A stretch of 64,000 nt of DNA from Paenibacillus radicibacter (GTDB lineage: Bacteria; Bacillota; Bacilli; Paenibacillales; NBRC-103111), in assembly GCF_024721995.1 (NCBI RefSeq), contig NZ_JANQBC010000004.1, positions 1 to 64,000 of the forward strand, in the 5' to 3' direction. This document shows, in pieces, positions 17,353-27,333 of the stretch; positions within the stretch are counted from its first letter, which is position 1; every line of letters begins with the position of its first letter. Position numbers and translations under genes: made by a program. The notes beneath the pieces were generated by a model. The model saw only the letters and a list, made by a program, of their open reading frames with translations, did no database searches and was not told the DNA's origin.

Positions 17353-19671
17353 CTAGTGATTCATGCGTCTCCATAATTTTGTCAACTCCTGTGTCGAAAT
17401 GGTTCTAGTTGCTTGATCATGCTTAATTCCTTCGTACAAAGTGACAAACTCATCGAGTGCTTTTTTTATGGAAGCGCTTGATGTATTTAATGACATTACA
17501 TATTCACGTGCTGTCTGATTGGGTTGTTTCGAGCCATATTTGTGAAAAATTCGTCTCCACATCCGCTCCATTTGCCTCACAATCGTTCGATTCTGCACAG
17601 GAACAGGATAAGAACGATACGAATTGAATATCGGATCTTCTTTAAGTCGTCTATGCTGTCTGACCATTCGACGTCTGAACACGATCACGACTACAATCAA
17701 GAACAGCAGGACACTACTTACTACAACCGGTATCCATGACGATAGTAGGTTTGTATCTACCCACTCACGTACATGTTGTGCAGATTTGATCAATATTTGT
17801 ATCCCATCATGCAGTAGTCCTGTTTGATTCGAGTTATCAGCAGCCTTACTCTCGTTCCATGCAGGGCTCGATTGTTCAGTAACCTTGTCACCAACAGCAG
17901 CCTGCAAGCTAGTACCTGAATTCATCGAAAATCCTGGTGTCGGTTCATAGGATATCCAACCTACGTTAGTTTCATAGACCTCAACCCATGAATGTGCATC
18001 TCGATTGCGAACATTGACGATGAAATTGCCGTCTTCTGCTTGGTCTACGACTTCACCGGGTGTGAAACCTTTAACAAACCTCGCAGGGATATCAATTGAA
18101 CGCAACATGACAACCATCGCACTTGAAAAATGATTGCAATAACCACCGCGATCAACGAATAGAAAGTGATCGACAAAGTCTTCACTTTTCCCGGGAAATG
18201 TTGGTTTGTCGAGACTGTAGGCATAATTTGTCCGCAGATACTCCGCAATCGCTTTTGCCTTCGCAGAATCTGTCACCGCTCCAGCTGTTACTTGCTTGGC
18301 TAATTCGCGAATACGCGTCGGAAATTGCGATGGAAGTTGTACATACTGCTCCATACTCGGGGTCGCTTGATCCTTAACCAATCTAAAACTTGCATCGGAA
18401 CTTGCATTTGACCACTTGAGTGGCTGAACTCTTACTTTATAGAAACCAATTGAATCCGATGAGGAGACAAGTCTATTTTTCCCAGATACCGAATCTCTAT
18501 GAATTAAATTCGACTGAATTGCCTTGCCATCTGCGGTTAATAACGTGTCGATTCGCTCGACTGTGCCCCCACTAAACAGAAGATTACTACGTGAGCTGTG
18601 CTTCCACATAACTTCTTGATCAATGAAGTTAGAGGAGGATTGGGCATCATTAGATATACGTTCATTCTCATACTCAGTTTGATCATCTACGCTCGCATTT
18701 TCTCTCCATCCACTGCCTGTGTATAAACTCTTGGATTCTCCACGCCAATATGTAAGCTGTGGCGTACGAGCTGTAAATACAATCTCGTCATTCATCTTAA
18801 TTGGACCACCAAGAAGTGAATCATCTTCCCCATAACCAGTCGTTGCGTTCCTATCACTTGCCCCGATTCGATCATTCATCCAAGTTGTTAAATTGACACC
18901 CGTAAGCTTCCCAATATTTGCGGCAAACTGCTCAGATGAGAACGGTTGCATGAGAGGTTTAGGCGCTTGCTGCGATGCAAATTGTCCACTTGCATAAACA
19001 ATCACACCTATTAAGATACTTCCAATAATCCAATGTGTTGGCCAATTTTTCGACTCTGTCGGAATATCGTAAATCCATTTCAATTCCTTTAAGTGCAGTA
19101 AAGCCGCCATCATGAGCCCAATGGCAATGACGCGGATCATGGAGCTTATCGTGTCAAACTCTAAGAATATTTGCAGCACAGCTAAATAGAGTAATGTCAA
19201 ACTAACAAACCAAACAATCGCATTATATTGCAACATGACATGCTGAACCAGATGCAGCATCACGGTTAAACATATCAAGAAACTGAGCATTCTTAATTGT
19301 GAACTGATCGATAATAAATCGCCCATAGAAAAGCGAATGATATCCTGCATGAGCGCATGACTGATGTCTGTCACCCATTGACCTGTCCACGCTGGATCGA
19401 ACATGGATCCGAGAGTAACTAGCAGGATTAAACTTTTGATTAACCATCCTAAATATTTAGGAATTGGCAAGCAATTAAGCAACAGAAAGATGCCGCTCAT
19501 GATCAAAATGGAAGAGACAAACTGTGGTTCACCGATACCGATCTGACTTTGCATCGGTCTTAACCACTCCCAAATAAGTAGGAATAACCCTACTGACAAC
19601 AGAAGCCGACTAGCAAACTGGCCGCTTGGCACTATTTTCTTAGGAGAATCAAGAGATTTGATTGGCAGCAT
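17353..19671 (-). CDS. Transglutaminase-like membrane protein (TgpA type)
   Basis: 772 residues from the ATG at 19671, behind GAGGGGG. The N-terminal third has about six membrane segments, followed by an extracytoplasmic transglutaminase-core domain with the nucleophile in GGYCNHFSSA, the histidine in RDAHSWVEVY and the acidic residue region near YEPTPGF. A last membrane segment (about 640-665) and a short cytoplasmic DUF4129-like tail complete it. It is the third gene of a MoxR-DUF58-transglutaminase operon and overlaps the DUF58 gene by 23 bases. The substrate of such proteins in Firmicutes is unknown to me. Confidence 0.88.
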   Translation of the reverse strand: MLPIKSLDSPKKIVPSGQFASRLLLSVGLFLLIWEWLRPMQSQIGIGEPQFVSSILIMSGIFLLLNCLPIPKYLGWLIKSLILLVTLGSMFDPAWTGQWVTDISHALMQDIIRFSMGDLLSISSQLRMLSFLICLTVMLHLVQHVMLQYNAIVWFVSLTLLYLAVLQIFLEFDTISSMIRVIAIGLMMAALLHLKELKWIYDIPTESKNWPTHWIIGSILIGVIVYASGQFASQQAPKPLMQPFSSEQFAANIGKLTGVNLTTWMNDRIGASDRNATTGYGEDDSLLGGPIKMNDEIVFTARTPQLTYWRGESKSLYTGSGWRENASVDDQTEYENERISNDAQSSSNFIDQEVMWKHSSRSNLLFSGGTVERIDTLLTADGKAIQSNLIHRDSVSGKNRLVSSSDSIGFYKVRVQPLKWSNASSDASFRLVKDQATPSMEQYVQLPSQFPTRIRELAKQVTAGAVTDSAKAKAIAEYLRTNYAYSLDKPTFPGKSEDFVDHFLFVDRGGYCNHFSSAMVVMLRSIDIPARFVKGFTPGEVVDQAEDGNFIVNVRNRDAHSWVEVYETNVGWISYEPTPGFSMNSGTSLQAAVGDKVTEQSSPAWNESKAADNSNQTGLLHDGIQILIKSAQHVREWVDTNLLSSWIPVVVSSVLLFLIVVVIVFRRRMVRQHRRLKEDPIFNSYRSYPVPVQNRTIVRQMERMWRRIFHKYGSKQPNQTAREYVMSLNTSSASIKKALDEFVTLYEGIKHDQATRTISTQELTKLWRRMNH

Positions 19672-20944
19672 CACCTTCACCCCCTCTAATCGAAGTGTGT
19701 TCCAGCATGCTGACCTGACATCCCATATCTCTTAAATACGAAGCAAAGGCTACAGACTCAATCGCGACTCTACTTGTAGATTGTGGATCATGCACCATAT
19801 ATAGCTGTACGGATTGATTGCGCTTGTTCCACCGTAATAAAACCTCAGCCAAGTATTCATTTAACGTGGAGGTCACACACACAAGTGACATGGACTGATC
19901 CAATTGCGCACTTTCCCGTATTAATAAATCGGCAAACGATATACCCGCTCCAGCATGCAAATATGCCAACCCTTCACTGAAAACTTCAATCCCCATATGT
20001 TTAGACTTCATAAAATAAGCACTTGCTGCATCACCTTGCAAAGCATTGGTGGCGAATCGTACTTCCCTACCCGTATATTTAGCTTCTTGTAAGATACCAG
20101 CGGTAAGTTCGACCCTGCGTTCAAACAAATGATCCATTGGCTGAACAGGTGCATATTTGACTACAGACTTTCCCTTTCCTTTATTACGAGATCGATTCAA
20201 TTGAATATGCGCGGCATCAATAGAGCCATCCAGCACTAACAGCATGCGTCTAGACTGCGTGTTCTCCCGATCTTTGGTAAACCATTTACCCGTCTTAGCA
20301 GAAGCTTTCCAATGGATCGCATGCATCGGATCACCTTGTACATACTCGCGTATCCCAGAACGAGCAGCATGATATGTCGGCATGGAAAGATTCCGCAGTC
20401 GCTGTCCCTCACCATCTACTTGGTTATTATCCACCCACTGTCCTAACCAAGCTTTCGGTGTAACGAGGAATGCCTGCTTCGCATCCACTTTCCGCTTGCG
20501 CAATGTAAACCCGAGAAAATCACCTGTGATCAGCTCGGTATGTACTAGACGATACGTGCCGCGATGCAAGTTATTCATCACATATGAACTGTTTAGTCTG
20601 CTATAAAACCATGGAAAAACAAGCTGTCGAAATTCGAGTTCCCCACTACCGCCTTCGTGCTGCCACGTTTCTTGAATAATGAGCCAAGGCAGAGGAATAA
20701 GTGATCTTTGTTTAATGTCTAATGAGACGAAAAGTTCAGTACCACTTTGAATTCGATTAGTAGATAACGTATGTGACACTTCCACTTGAATGAGTGCTAC
20801 TAACGGAAATAATATGGAGGTAATGAATAACAATCCAAATACACCCGTAAGAAACCAACTCACCACACCGCCGAATGTGAGACTAATCGTAAGCCAGATC
20901 GCGCTCATGACCAGTAAAAACAACCATTTTCCACCGATTCTCAT
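19649..20944 (-). CDS. DUF58 domain protein
   Basis: 431 residues with two N-terminal membrane segments (about 8-50). The DUF58 signature is in the middle (about 195-225: YVQGDPMHAIHWKASAKTGK), followed by a von Willebrand A-like half. DUF58 proteins are consistently encoded behind MoxR ATPases and are thought to be their partners in assembling or activating membrane or enzyme complexes. The start follows AGGTGA by 5 bases. It sits 8 bases behind moxR. Confidence 0.88.
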   Translation of the reverse strand: MRIGGKWLFLLVMSAIWLTISLTFGGVVSWFLTGVFGLLFITSILFPLVALIQVEVSHTLSTNRIQSGTELFVSLDIKQRSLIPLPWLIIQETWQHEGGSGELEFRQLVFPWFYSRLNSSYVMNNLHRGTYRLVHTELITGDFLGFTLRKRKVDAKQAFLVTPKAWLGQWVDNNQVDGEGQRLRNLSMPTYHAARSGIREYVQGDPMHAIHWKASAKTGKWFTKDRENTQSRRMLLVLDGSIDAAHIQLNRSRNKGKGKSVVKYAPVQPMDHLFERRVELTAGILQEAKYTGREVRFATNALQGDAASAYFMKSKHMGIEVFSEGLAYLHAGAGISFADLLIRESAQLDQSMSLVCVTSTLNEYLAEVLLRWNKRNQSVQLYMVHDPQSTSRVAIESVAFASYLRDMGCQVSMLEHTSIRGGEGDAANQIS

Positions 20945-20952
20945 GTCTTCAC

Positions 20953-21930
20953 CTACCTAGATGAAACATGCGACATGAATGGCGTCACAACTTGCTTCAA
21001 TATTTCATGCAAAATATGCAACACATCATGCCCTGCCATCTCTGCTTGTGGAGTTAGGGCTAGTCGATGTGAGAGCACATCTATACTTAACATCTTCACA
21101 TCATCGGGAATGACATAGCTGCGACCTTGCATCAAAGCCCTCGCTTGTGCAGCACGCATTAAGGCGTACGATGCCCGTGGACTTGCCCCGCTCCGAAGAA
21201 AAGGGTGATTACGTGTACTAGACGTCAGACCAACAATGTACACTTTGATTGATTGATCCACGTGGATAGCAGCTGCCTCCCGCTCGAGTAACAACCATTC
21301 TTCAGGTAATACAACGGGTTTCCATTCTTCAATTGCACGCTGTTCTCGCACACGCTCAAGCATGCGCACTTCATCTTGAATGGCAGGATAACCAATACTT
21401 AAACGCATCATAAATCGATCAAGCTGCGCTTCTGGCAGCGGATAGGTACCTTCATAATCTAGTGAATTCTGTGTGGCAATGAGATGAAAAGGCTGCGGCA
21501 GTGCATACGTTACACCATCTACACTTACTTTGCGTTCTTCCATTGCTTCAAGCAATGCTGCTTGTGTCTTGGGTGTTGTTCGGTTGAGTTCATCTGCGAG
21601 GATAAAAGAAGTAAAGAGAGGACCTTGTCGAAATTCAAATTCATGGGTTAACGGATTTAATACAGATACACCTGTAATATCTGATGGCATTAAATCTGGT
21701 GTGCACTGAAGTCGTTTCAAATCACAGCCCATTGATTGTGCAAGAGCACGTGCGAGTAAAGTCTTACCTACACCTGGTGCATCTTCTAGCAACAAATGCC
21801 CGCCTGTAAGCATCGCTATGAGCGCTTTTTCAATGACGTCTTTCTTACCGATTAATACTTTCTCTAACTGCTGAGCTATTCGCTCTAAAATTTTGGCTGG
21901 TTCATCATATAATAGAATCGGAACTCGCAT
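20953..21930 (-). CDS. MoxR-family AAA ATPase
   Basis: 325 residues from the ATG at 21930, which has GAGGAGG 7 bases upstream; a longer GTG-started frame is less likely. Walker A is EDAPGVGKT, Walker B is FILADELNRTTPKTQAALLE, and sensor 1 is in LIATQNSLDYEGTYPLPEAQ. MoxR proteins act as chaperone-like ATPases with DUF58/VWA partners, which are encoded just downstream here. Confidence 0.93.
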   Translation of the reverse strand: MRVPILLYDEPAKILERIAQQLEKVLIGKKDVIEKALIAMLTGGHLLLEDAPGVGKTLLARALAQSMGCDLKRLQCTPDLMPSDITGVSVLNPLTHEFEFRQGPLFTSFILADELNRTTPKTQAALLEAMEERKVSVDGVTYALPQPFHLIATQNSLDYEGTYPLPEAQLDRFMMRLSIGYPAIQDEVRMLERVREQRAIEEWKPVVLPEEWLLLEREAAAIHVDQSIKVYIVGLTSSTRNHPFLRSGASPRASYALMRAAQARALMQGRSYVIPDDVKMLSIDVLSHRLALTPQAEMAGHDVLHILHEILKQVVTPFMSHVSSR

Positions 21931-22025
21931 GCAGAAGCCTCCTCTTATTCTCACGTACAGAAGATTATGCTTCTAGCATTTCCTATTCTCTATCAATTTA
22001 GACGTACTTAGGTTAGCACATAGTA

Positions 22026-23354
22026 CTAGATTTTAAGAAGCTCTGCATGGATGGCGGGTGTGACCGTTAGCTTCAGCATTTTCTCCCCTGAGGAGAAGAC
22101 CCCCTTCTGCCTGAGCTGTTCAACAATCACTTGCCAAGGGACGTATATACTACCATCTCGCCATTCTATATCCATCCACGCATACGACTTCAATTGTTTA
22201 CCCATATAATAAATAGTCGCTTTATGATGCACCGTGTCATAATCAACGTTCAGTGCCCCATAATGAATGACGACTTTCTGCTTCACTTCATCCCACTTGA
22301 TCGTTCCACCCATACTCTCAACGATGGTTCGAAGAGGTACTTTCAAATTGTTATTACCCGATAACATATATTGGACAGGTGGCATGATTAACTGCTGCTT
22401 ACCTATATCAAGCTCAAGTGATGGGCGCGTTTCTACTGCAGGTTCCTTCTCTTTGACTGCCACAGGCTTCGGATTAGGATTATGATCAACCGCATATTTC
22501 TGCATGACACCTAATTGTTTGGTAAAAGAAGCATCCTTCACACTACGCGTCCACTTTAATTTCTTAACCGCAAATTGCTCAGGGTTCGTTTTGGTCGTAA
22601 TAGGTGCAAAGGAATAGCCTTTATTTTTAAAATAGTGAATGATCGTTGGCAATGCTTCGACAGAAGTCTTATGACCCGTTCCATCGTGCATCAAGACGGT
22701 TAGTTCATGACGCAATGGACTGCCCTCTACCGTAGAAATGATCTCCTTCGTCGGTACATTTAACTTGCGTGAATCTCCGCTATCAATGTTCCAATCATAG
22801 ATCGTATAACCTGCTTGATCTAAGTAATAGAAGTAAAATGCATCAAAGTTCGTCGCTGTACCACCTGGTGCGCGTAGTAAAGGTGTACGTACTCCTGCTA
22901 CCTCTTGAATGATTTTCTCCGTCTTCTGAATCTGTCCCCAGAAATGATCGAAATCGGAATACAAGTCCTTATATTCATGATTATACGTATGATTGCCAAT
23001 GGCATGGCCCTCATCTACAATGCGTTTCAATATATCTTTCCTTATCGCAACTTGGTTGCCGCACACGAAGAATGTTGCGCGAATGCCTTCTCTTTTCAAA
23101 ATATCAAGAACTTCAGGCGTTAAATCACTAGGACCATCGTCAAAGGTCAAGTAAACGGTAGGTTTCTCTGGCTTGTCATAGGAACGAGATTGCATGATCT
23201 TCTTGCCAGACACAAGCTGATCATAAACAGGCGTGGAGGAATCTTTGGCAGACACTGCTCCAACTGGAACGATGACCACGAAGACGATGATAGCTAGAAA
23301 AAGAAACATCGAGCGTGTAACGATACGTTTGGCATTCTTGTAATTATTTCGCAT
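22026..23354 (-). CDS. Polysaccharide deacetylase with C-terminal copper amine oxidase-like N domain
   Basis: 442 residues from the ATG at 23354, which follows GGAGG by 11 bases. An N-terminal signal anchor (about 13-36) precedes a NodB domain with all five motifs: TFDDGP, HTYNH, RAPGG, the DWN stretch and LMHDG. It probably removes acetyl groups from peptidoglycan or chitin-like glycans outside the cell. The C-terminal 110 residues (about 320-430) match the PF07833-type stalk domain common in Paenibacillus surface proteins. The gene stands alone between the MoxR operon and the divergent glycosyltransferases. Confidence 0.9.
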   Translation of the reverse strand: MRNNYKNAKRIVTRSMFLFLAIIVFVVIVPVGAVSAKDSSTPVYDQLVSGKKIMQSRSYDKPEKPTVYLTFDDGPSDLTPEVLDILKREGIRATFFVCGNQVAIRKDILKRIVDEGHAIGNHTYNHEYKDLYSDFDHFWGQIQKTEKIIQEVAGVRTPLLRAPGGTATNFDAFYFYYLDQAGYTIYDWNIDSGDSRKLNVPTKEIISTVEGSPLRHELTVLMHDGTGHKTSVEALPTIIHYFKNKGYSFAPITTKTNPEQFAVKKLKWTRSVKDASFTKQLGVMQKYAVDHNPNPKPVAVKEKEPAVETRPSLELDIGKQQLIMPPVQYMLSGNNNLKVPLRTIVESMGGTIKWDEVKQKVVIHYGALNVDYDTVHHKATIYYMGKQLKSYAWMDIEWRDGSIYVPWQVIVEQLRQKGVFSSGEKMLKLTVTPAIHAELLKI

Positions 23355-23676
23355 AACAAGGGGTCCCTCCATACAATCTACTATTTGGCCTGCTGCTAGA
23401 TTATATGGTAGTAGGAACTAGAGTATGACTGAAATCAATCGAAAACTCATAGAAACCCTACCCCACTCTAGCAAACTCGCTGCGCTGTGGATTCGACACC
23501 TACTTCGCGACTGTTCACATGATTCTGGATTATGAAATTAGATTCTTACATATAAAAAATTACACACAAACGCACCAATTCCCTCCTTTTTCCTAAAAAG
23601 TCATTGTTACCGATTGAAGCCCATCCGAATATAAATAACTAACATTTGCCTATGGGATGTTAGAGGTGAGACGAAC
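23355..23676. other. Divergent intergenic region without recognised signals
   Basis: 322 bases between the deacetylase and the glycosyltransferase operon. Apart from the AGAGGTGAG ribosome binding site of the rightward gene, I see no convincing promoter pair, hairpin or repeat. Confidence 0.5.
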
Positions 23677-24786
23677 ATGATCAAGATTAGTCTGTGCATG
23701 ATTGTAAAGAATGAAGAAGAAACGCTCGGACGATGTCTGGCTTCCATTGCTCCATTCATGGATGAAATCATCATTGTAGATACAGGCTCAACGGATCGGA
23801 CGATTGAGGTGGCTTCTGCTTATACGGACCAGATTCATCACTTTACTTGGATTGAAGACTTTGCAGCAGCTCGCAATTATGCCTTTAGCCTTGCCTCACA
23901 AGACTATGTAATGTGGCTGGATGCGGATGATGTGCTAAGAGAGCAGGATCAAGCTAAGCTTCAATTACTCAAGCAAACGTTAGATCCAGCTATAGATTCG
24001 GTAACGATGGAGTATCACCTTGCTGTCGATGAATATGGCAATATCACAGCACGCAATCGTCGCAATCGAATCGTCAAACGCGCGAATCAGTATCAATGGA
24101 TCGGTAAAGTTCATGAGTATCTAGAGGTATGGGGCCAAGTATTAAACAGTGATATCGCTGTCACCCATGTCAGTATTCATCACGAAAGTGACCGTAACTT
24201 GCGAATCTATGAGACTGCTCTCGCATCAGGTGAAGCCTTTTCACCACGTGACTTATACTACTACGCTAATGAACTTCGGGATCATCAGAAATTCGATAAA
24301 GCAATCATGTACTACAATAAATTTCTTAATACGAATCAAGGTTGGATAGAGGATGTCTTATCTGCATGTGGAAAAATCGCGGATTGCTATCATGAACTTG
24401 GGGATCTAGATCTGGAACTGGAAAGTGTACTCCGATCTTTGCGTTATGCATCTCCTCGTGCAGAGACTTGCTGCCGGTTAGGGTTTCATTTTCTACAAAA
24501 AAATGATCTACACTCTTCTATTCACTGGTACAAATCAGCCTTACAAGTCGGTTCGCCCACTAGCAATCTCGGCTTCGCAAGTCCTGCCTGCTCAACATGG
24601 CTGCCGCACCTTCAGCTCTGCGTCTGTTACGATCGATTAGGGCGATTCAAGCAAGCTTATGAACACAACGAACATGCCTACAAATATCGTCCTCAAGATC
24701 AGCGTATCATTTACAACCGTAAATATTTACGCGGTATGATAAAAGCTAGCAAGAGTAAAAAGGAGGAGCATGTACACTGTGAGTAA
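23677..24786 (+). CDS. Family 2 glycosyltransferase with TPR repeats (SunS-like)
   Basis: 369 residues. The GT2 domain (1 to about 190) starts ISLCMIVKNEEETLGRCLAS and has the DxD-type motif in WLDADDVL. The second half (about 200-350) is helical with tetratricopeptide-like units (DLYYYANELRDHQKFDKAIM, CRLGFHFLQKNDLHSSIHWY). This arrangement is typical of Firmicute glycosyltransferases related to SunS and of spore-surface or S-layer glycosylation genes. The start ATG follows GAGGTGAG. The 3' end overlaps the next glycosyltransferase gene by 17 bases. The acceptor is unknown. Confidence 0.88.
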   Translation: MIKISLCMIVKNEEETLGRCLASIAPFMDEIIIVDTGSTDRTIEVASAYTDQIHHFTWIEDFAAARNYAFSLASQDYVMWLDADDVLREQDQAKLQLLKQTLDPAIDSVTMEYHLAVDEYGNITARNRRNRIVKRANQYQWIGKVHEYLEVWGQVLNSDIAVTHVSIHHESDRNLRIYETALASGEAFSPRDLYYYANELRDHQKFDKAIMYYNKFLNTNQGWIEDVLSACGKIADCYHELGDLDLELESVLRSLRYASPRAETCCRLGFHFLQKNDLHSSIHWYKSALQVGSPTSNLGFASPACSTWLPHLQLCVCYDRLGRFKQAYEHNEHAYKYRPQDQRIIYNRKYLRGMIKASKSKKEEHVHCE

Positions 24787-26383
24787 ACATATCGCTATTG
24801 GCTCTCCTATTCACCAAGAACCTGAGATCTTAAAGCATTTTCTCACTTCATTAATGCGGTTAAATAGGGGTGATTACCGATTCTCATTCTTTTTTGTGGA
24901 TGATAATCAAGATGAAGTCTCACGCGGGCTTCTTGCTCAATTTGCGAGTCTAGTACCCGATGTACACATTCATAAGTCCACTCAACATGATGCTTATATC
25001 CGCAATGGACTTACGCATTACTGGAATGAACAGCTTGTGTGGAAAGTTGCTCATTTCAAAGATCTCATGATTGAACACGCTACGCTTATACATGCAGATC
25101 ATTTACTCCTCGTTGACTCCGATCTCCTCTTCCACCCCGATATGGTAAGTCATTTATTTCATGCTAATAAAGATATTGTGTCGGAAATTTTCTGGACTAG
25201 GTGGGAACCTGAAGCTGTGCTGCAACCACAAGTGTGGCTGTGGAACGAGTATCAGCTATGGGATCAAGTACGAGGTGAGCATGTATCCAGTGAAGAAATT
25301 AGTCATAGGTATGATCGATTCGTTAGTCAACTAAGAGAACCAGGTGTCTACGAAGTTGGTGGACTCGGCGCTTGTACCTTAATTAGTAAACATGCGATGC
25401 AAGCAGGTGTGAATTACAAACCGATCCCAAACTTATTGTTCTGGGGAGAAGATCGACATTTCTGTATTCGCGCGGCAGCATTAGGGCTGACACTACATGT
25501 GGACACCCATTGTCCGGCTTATCACATCTATCGAGACTCCGATCTAGATGGAGCGATAGGATTCCTACAAGAGACAGCTTCAGCAAGCACAGAGCCTATA
25601 TTCAATTGGGAGCCTGTTCACCCTTCCTCTTTAGAATCCTCCATCGATCAATCTCACAACTACCCCAAACCCCTCATCAAACGTAACAAATTATGTTTAT
25701 CCATGATTGTTCACAATGAGAGTAAGCGTTACCTCGCCTCCATGCTTGAATTACATCGTCCATACATTGATGAAGCTATCATTATTGACGATGCTAGCAC
25801 GGATCAGTCAGCTTCCATCTGTCTGGACACTTTATCTGGCATACCGGTACGCCTTATTCGCAATCCACATTCCACATTCCACAATGAGGTCAAACTCCGT
25901 AAACAGCTATGGAAAGAGACGATTAACTCCGACCCGAACTGGATTCTGCATATGGATGCAGACGAACAATTCGAATCGATTATTCCTGAACAAATTCATG
26001 CGCTGCTCGAACAGACCGGCTGTGATTTATTCAGCTTTCGCTTATATGATATGTGGAATAAGACTCACTACCGAGAGGATGAATATTGGCGGGCTCACCT
26101 CACCTACCGCCCTATGTTGTTAAGGTATCGCAGCAGCATTCCTTACTTCTGGCGAGAAATCGCGCAGCATTGCGGTCGTTTCCCTGAAAACGTGTTTAAG
26201 CTGCCGAATGATATTTCTCCGATTCGTGTGCAGCATTGGGGTTGGGCTGATCAGCTAGATCGATGTCGCAAATTCGATCGGTATATGCGGCTTGATCCCG
26301 AAGCCAAGTATGGATGGAAGGGGCAATACGATTCTATACTGGACAGCAATCCGCATTTGGTGAAGTGGGAGGAGGGAATATAG
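24770..26383 (+). CDS. Two-domain glycosyltransferase (two GT2-like modules)
   Basis: 537 residues. Module 1 (about 1-265) begins with IAIGSPIHQEPEILKHFLTS and has a metal-binding motif LLVDSDLLF, like the ANP1/GT-A proteins that act with a WGEDRHF catalytic box. Module 2 (about 305-535) is a second GT2 domain starting KLCLSMIVHNES, with HMDADEQF. Both modules keep their DxD motifs. The ATG at 24770 is very close to GGAGG, and a GTG at 24779 is equally possible. It is cotranscribed with the upstream glycosyltransferase, and its stop codon abuts a palindromic repeat. Confidence 0.85.
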   Translation: MYTVSKHIAIGSPIHQEPEILKHFLTSLMRLNRGDYRFSFFFVDDNQDEVSRGLLAQFASLVPDVHIHKSTQHDAYIRNGLTHYWNEQLVWKVAHFKDLMIEHATLIHADHLLLVDSDLLFHPDMVSHLFHANKDIVSEIFWTRWEPEAVLQPQVWLWNEYQLWDQVRGEHVSSEEISHRYDRFVSQLREPGVYEVGGLGACTLISKHAMQAGVNYKPIPNLLFWGEDRHFCIRAAALGLTLHVDTHCPAYHIYRDSDLDGAIGFLQETASASTEPIFNWEPVHPSSLESSIDQSHNYPKPLIKRNKLCLSMIVHNESKRYLASMLELHRPYIDEAIIIDDASTDQSASICLDTLSGIPVRLIRNPHSTFHNEVKLRKQLWKETINSDPNWILHMDADEQFESIIPEQIHALLEQTGCDLFSFRLYDMWNKTHYREDEYWRAHLTYRPMLLRYRSSIPYFWREIAQHCGRFPENVFKLPNDISPIRVQHWGWADQLDRCRKFDRYMRLDPEAKYGWKGQYDSILDSNPHLVKWEEGI

Positions 26384-26548
26384 AGTGTGCTCAAAAAGTT
26401 TGGGGGCACTGCAGAGAAAATAGCACTTCCGGTCGCTGTCTCAATCGTGAATTTGAATGGATTATATGGTAGTTTCACGATTTCAAAGGCGAACGCTACG
26501 CTCCTCCAGAGCTTTTTTCTCTTTCGTTTTCACTTTTTGAACACACTC
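26383..26548 (+). repeat. Intergenic palindromic repeat, copy A
   Basis: Outer arms GAGTGTGCTCAAAAAGT (26383-26399) and ACTTTTTGAACACACTC (26532-26548) pair at 16 of 17 positions. A middle stem (26413-26427 with 26508-26522) and an inner stem ATCGTGAA/TTCACGAT enclose the core shared with copies B, C and D. It starts at the last base of the glycosyltransferase stop codon and is oriented with that gene. Confidence 0.85.
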
Positions 26549-26563
26549 TGCTTGTATAGCAGT

Positions 26564-26600
26564 AAAAAAAGGCTCTCCGATCCTGTTGGACGGAGAGCTT
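26564..26600 (-). terminator. Rho-independent terminator of bcp
   Basis: GCTCTCCG (26572-26579) pairs with CGGAGAGC (26591-26598), with TCC/GGA continuing the stem. On the minus strand seven T follow. Confidence 0.85.
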
Positions 26601-26659
26601 TGCTTTCAGTACATAAGTTCAAACAATTAAATTCAAACCAATAAGATCAAAGAAATAAA

Positions 26660-27127
26660 TTATGAAGTAGATGATGCCTGTAAGACTTGATCGACGTGGC
26701 CTTTGACACGCACTTTGCGCCAAGCTTGAGTAAGCTTGCCTTCTTCGTCGATGAGGAAGGTAGAACGTTCAATGCCCATATATTCTCGTCCGTACAGCTT
26801 TTTCAGCTTCCAAACACCGAAGAGCTCTGCGACTTGATGTTCAGGGTCAGACAGCAGCGGGAATGACAATTCATGCTTCGCTGCAAATCGATCATGCGAT
26901 TTCATAAGGTCAGGCGAGATGCCTAGCACTACCGCATTATGATCTGCAAAAAGCTTGGTCTGATCACGGAAGTCACATGCTTCTTGCGTACAAGCAGGTG
27001 TTGAATCCTTCGGATAAAAATAAATGATGACTTTCTTGCCGCGATAATCACTTAACGTAATATTACTGCCTGTCGAAGCTGGCAAGGTGAAATCCGGCAC
27101 GACTTGACCGATTTCAAGTTCGGACAT
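26660..27127 (-). CDS. bcp: Thiol peroxidase / peroxiredoxin Bcp (PrxQ type)
   Basis: 155 residues, the usual Bcp length. The peroxidatic and resolving cysteines are five residues apart in TPACTQEACDFRD, and the family stretch YFYPKDSTPACT is present. It reduces hydrogen peroxide and organic peroxides in the cytoplasm with thioredoxin. The start follows AAAGGAG by 10 bases. It stands alone between two copies of the palindromic repeat. Confidence 0.96.
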   Translation of the reverse strand: MSELEIGQVVPDFTLPASTGSNITLSDYRGKKVIIYFYPKDSTPACTQEACDFRDQTKLFADHNAVVLGISPDLMKSHDRFAAKHELSFPLLSDPEHQVAELFGVWKLKKLYGREYMGIERSTFLIDEEGKLTQAWRKVRVKGHVDQVLQASSTS

Positions 27128-27180
27128 GGTGAGTCAGCTCCTTTATATATATTTAATTAAGTAAAGTTGCTAAACGAGCA

Positions 27181-27333
27181 TATTCAAAATGGTTAACGGA
27201 AGAGAAAAATGCACTGTAGGAACGAAGTGTTCGCCTTTGAAATCGTAAAAATACCATTAAATAAATTCAAAATTTACGATTGAGACAGCGACCGGAAGTG
27301 TAATTTTCTCTGCAGTGATCCACTTTTTGAATA
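27181..27333 (-). repeat. Intergenic palindromic repeat, copy B
   Basis: It is the reverse complement of the family relative to copy A. The outer arms TATTCAAAATGG (27181-27192) and CCACTTTTTGAATA (27320-27333) pair with a small bulge. The inner stem reads ATCGTAAA/TTTACGAT, differing from copies A and C at both paired positions. It lies downstream of the ABC exporter operon in the same orientation. Confidence 0.82.

Noticed and set aside
26387-26644. An 85-codon frame downstream of the two-domain glycosyltransferase
   Set aside because: It coincides with palindromic repeat copy A and the bcp terminator; it has no ribosome binding site and no family resemblance.
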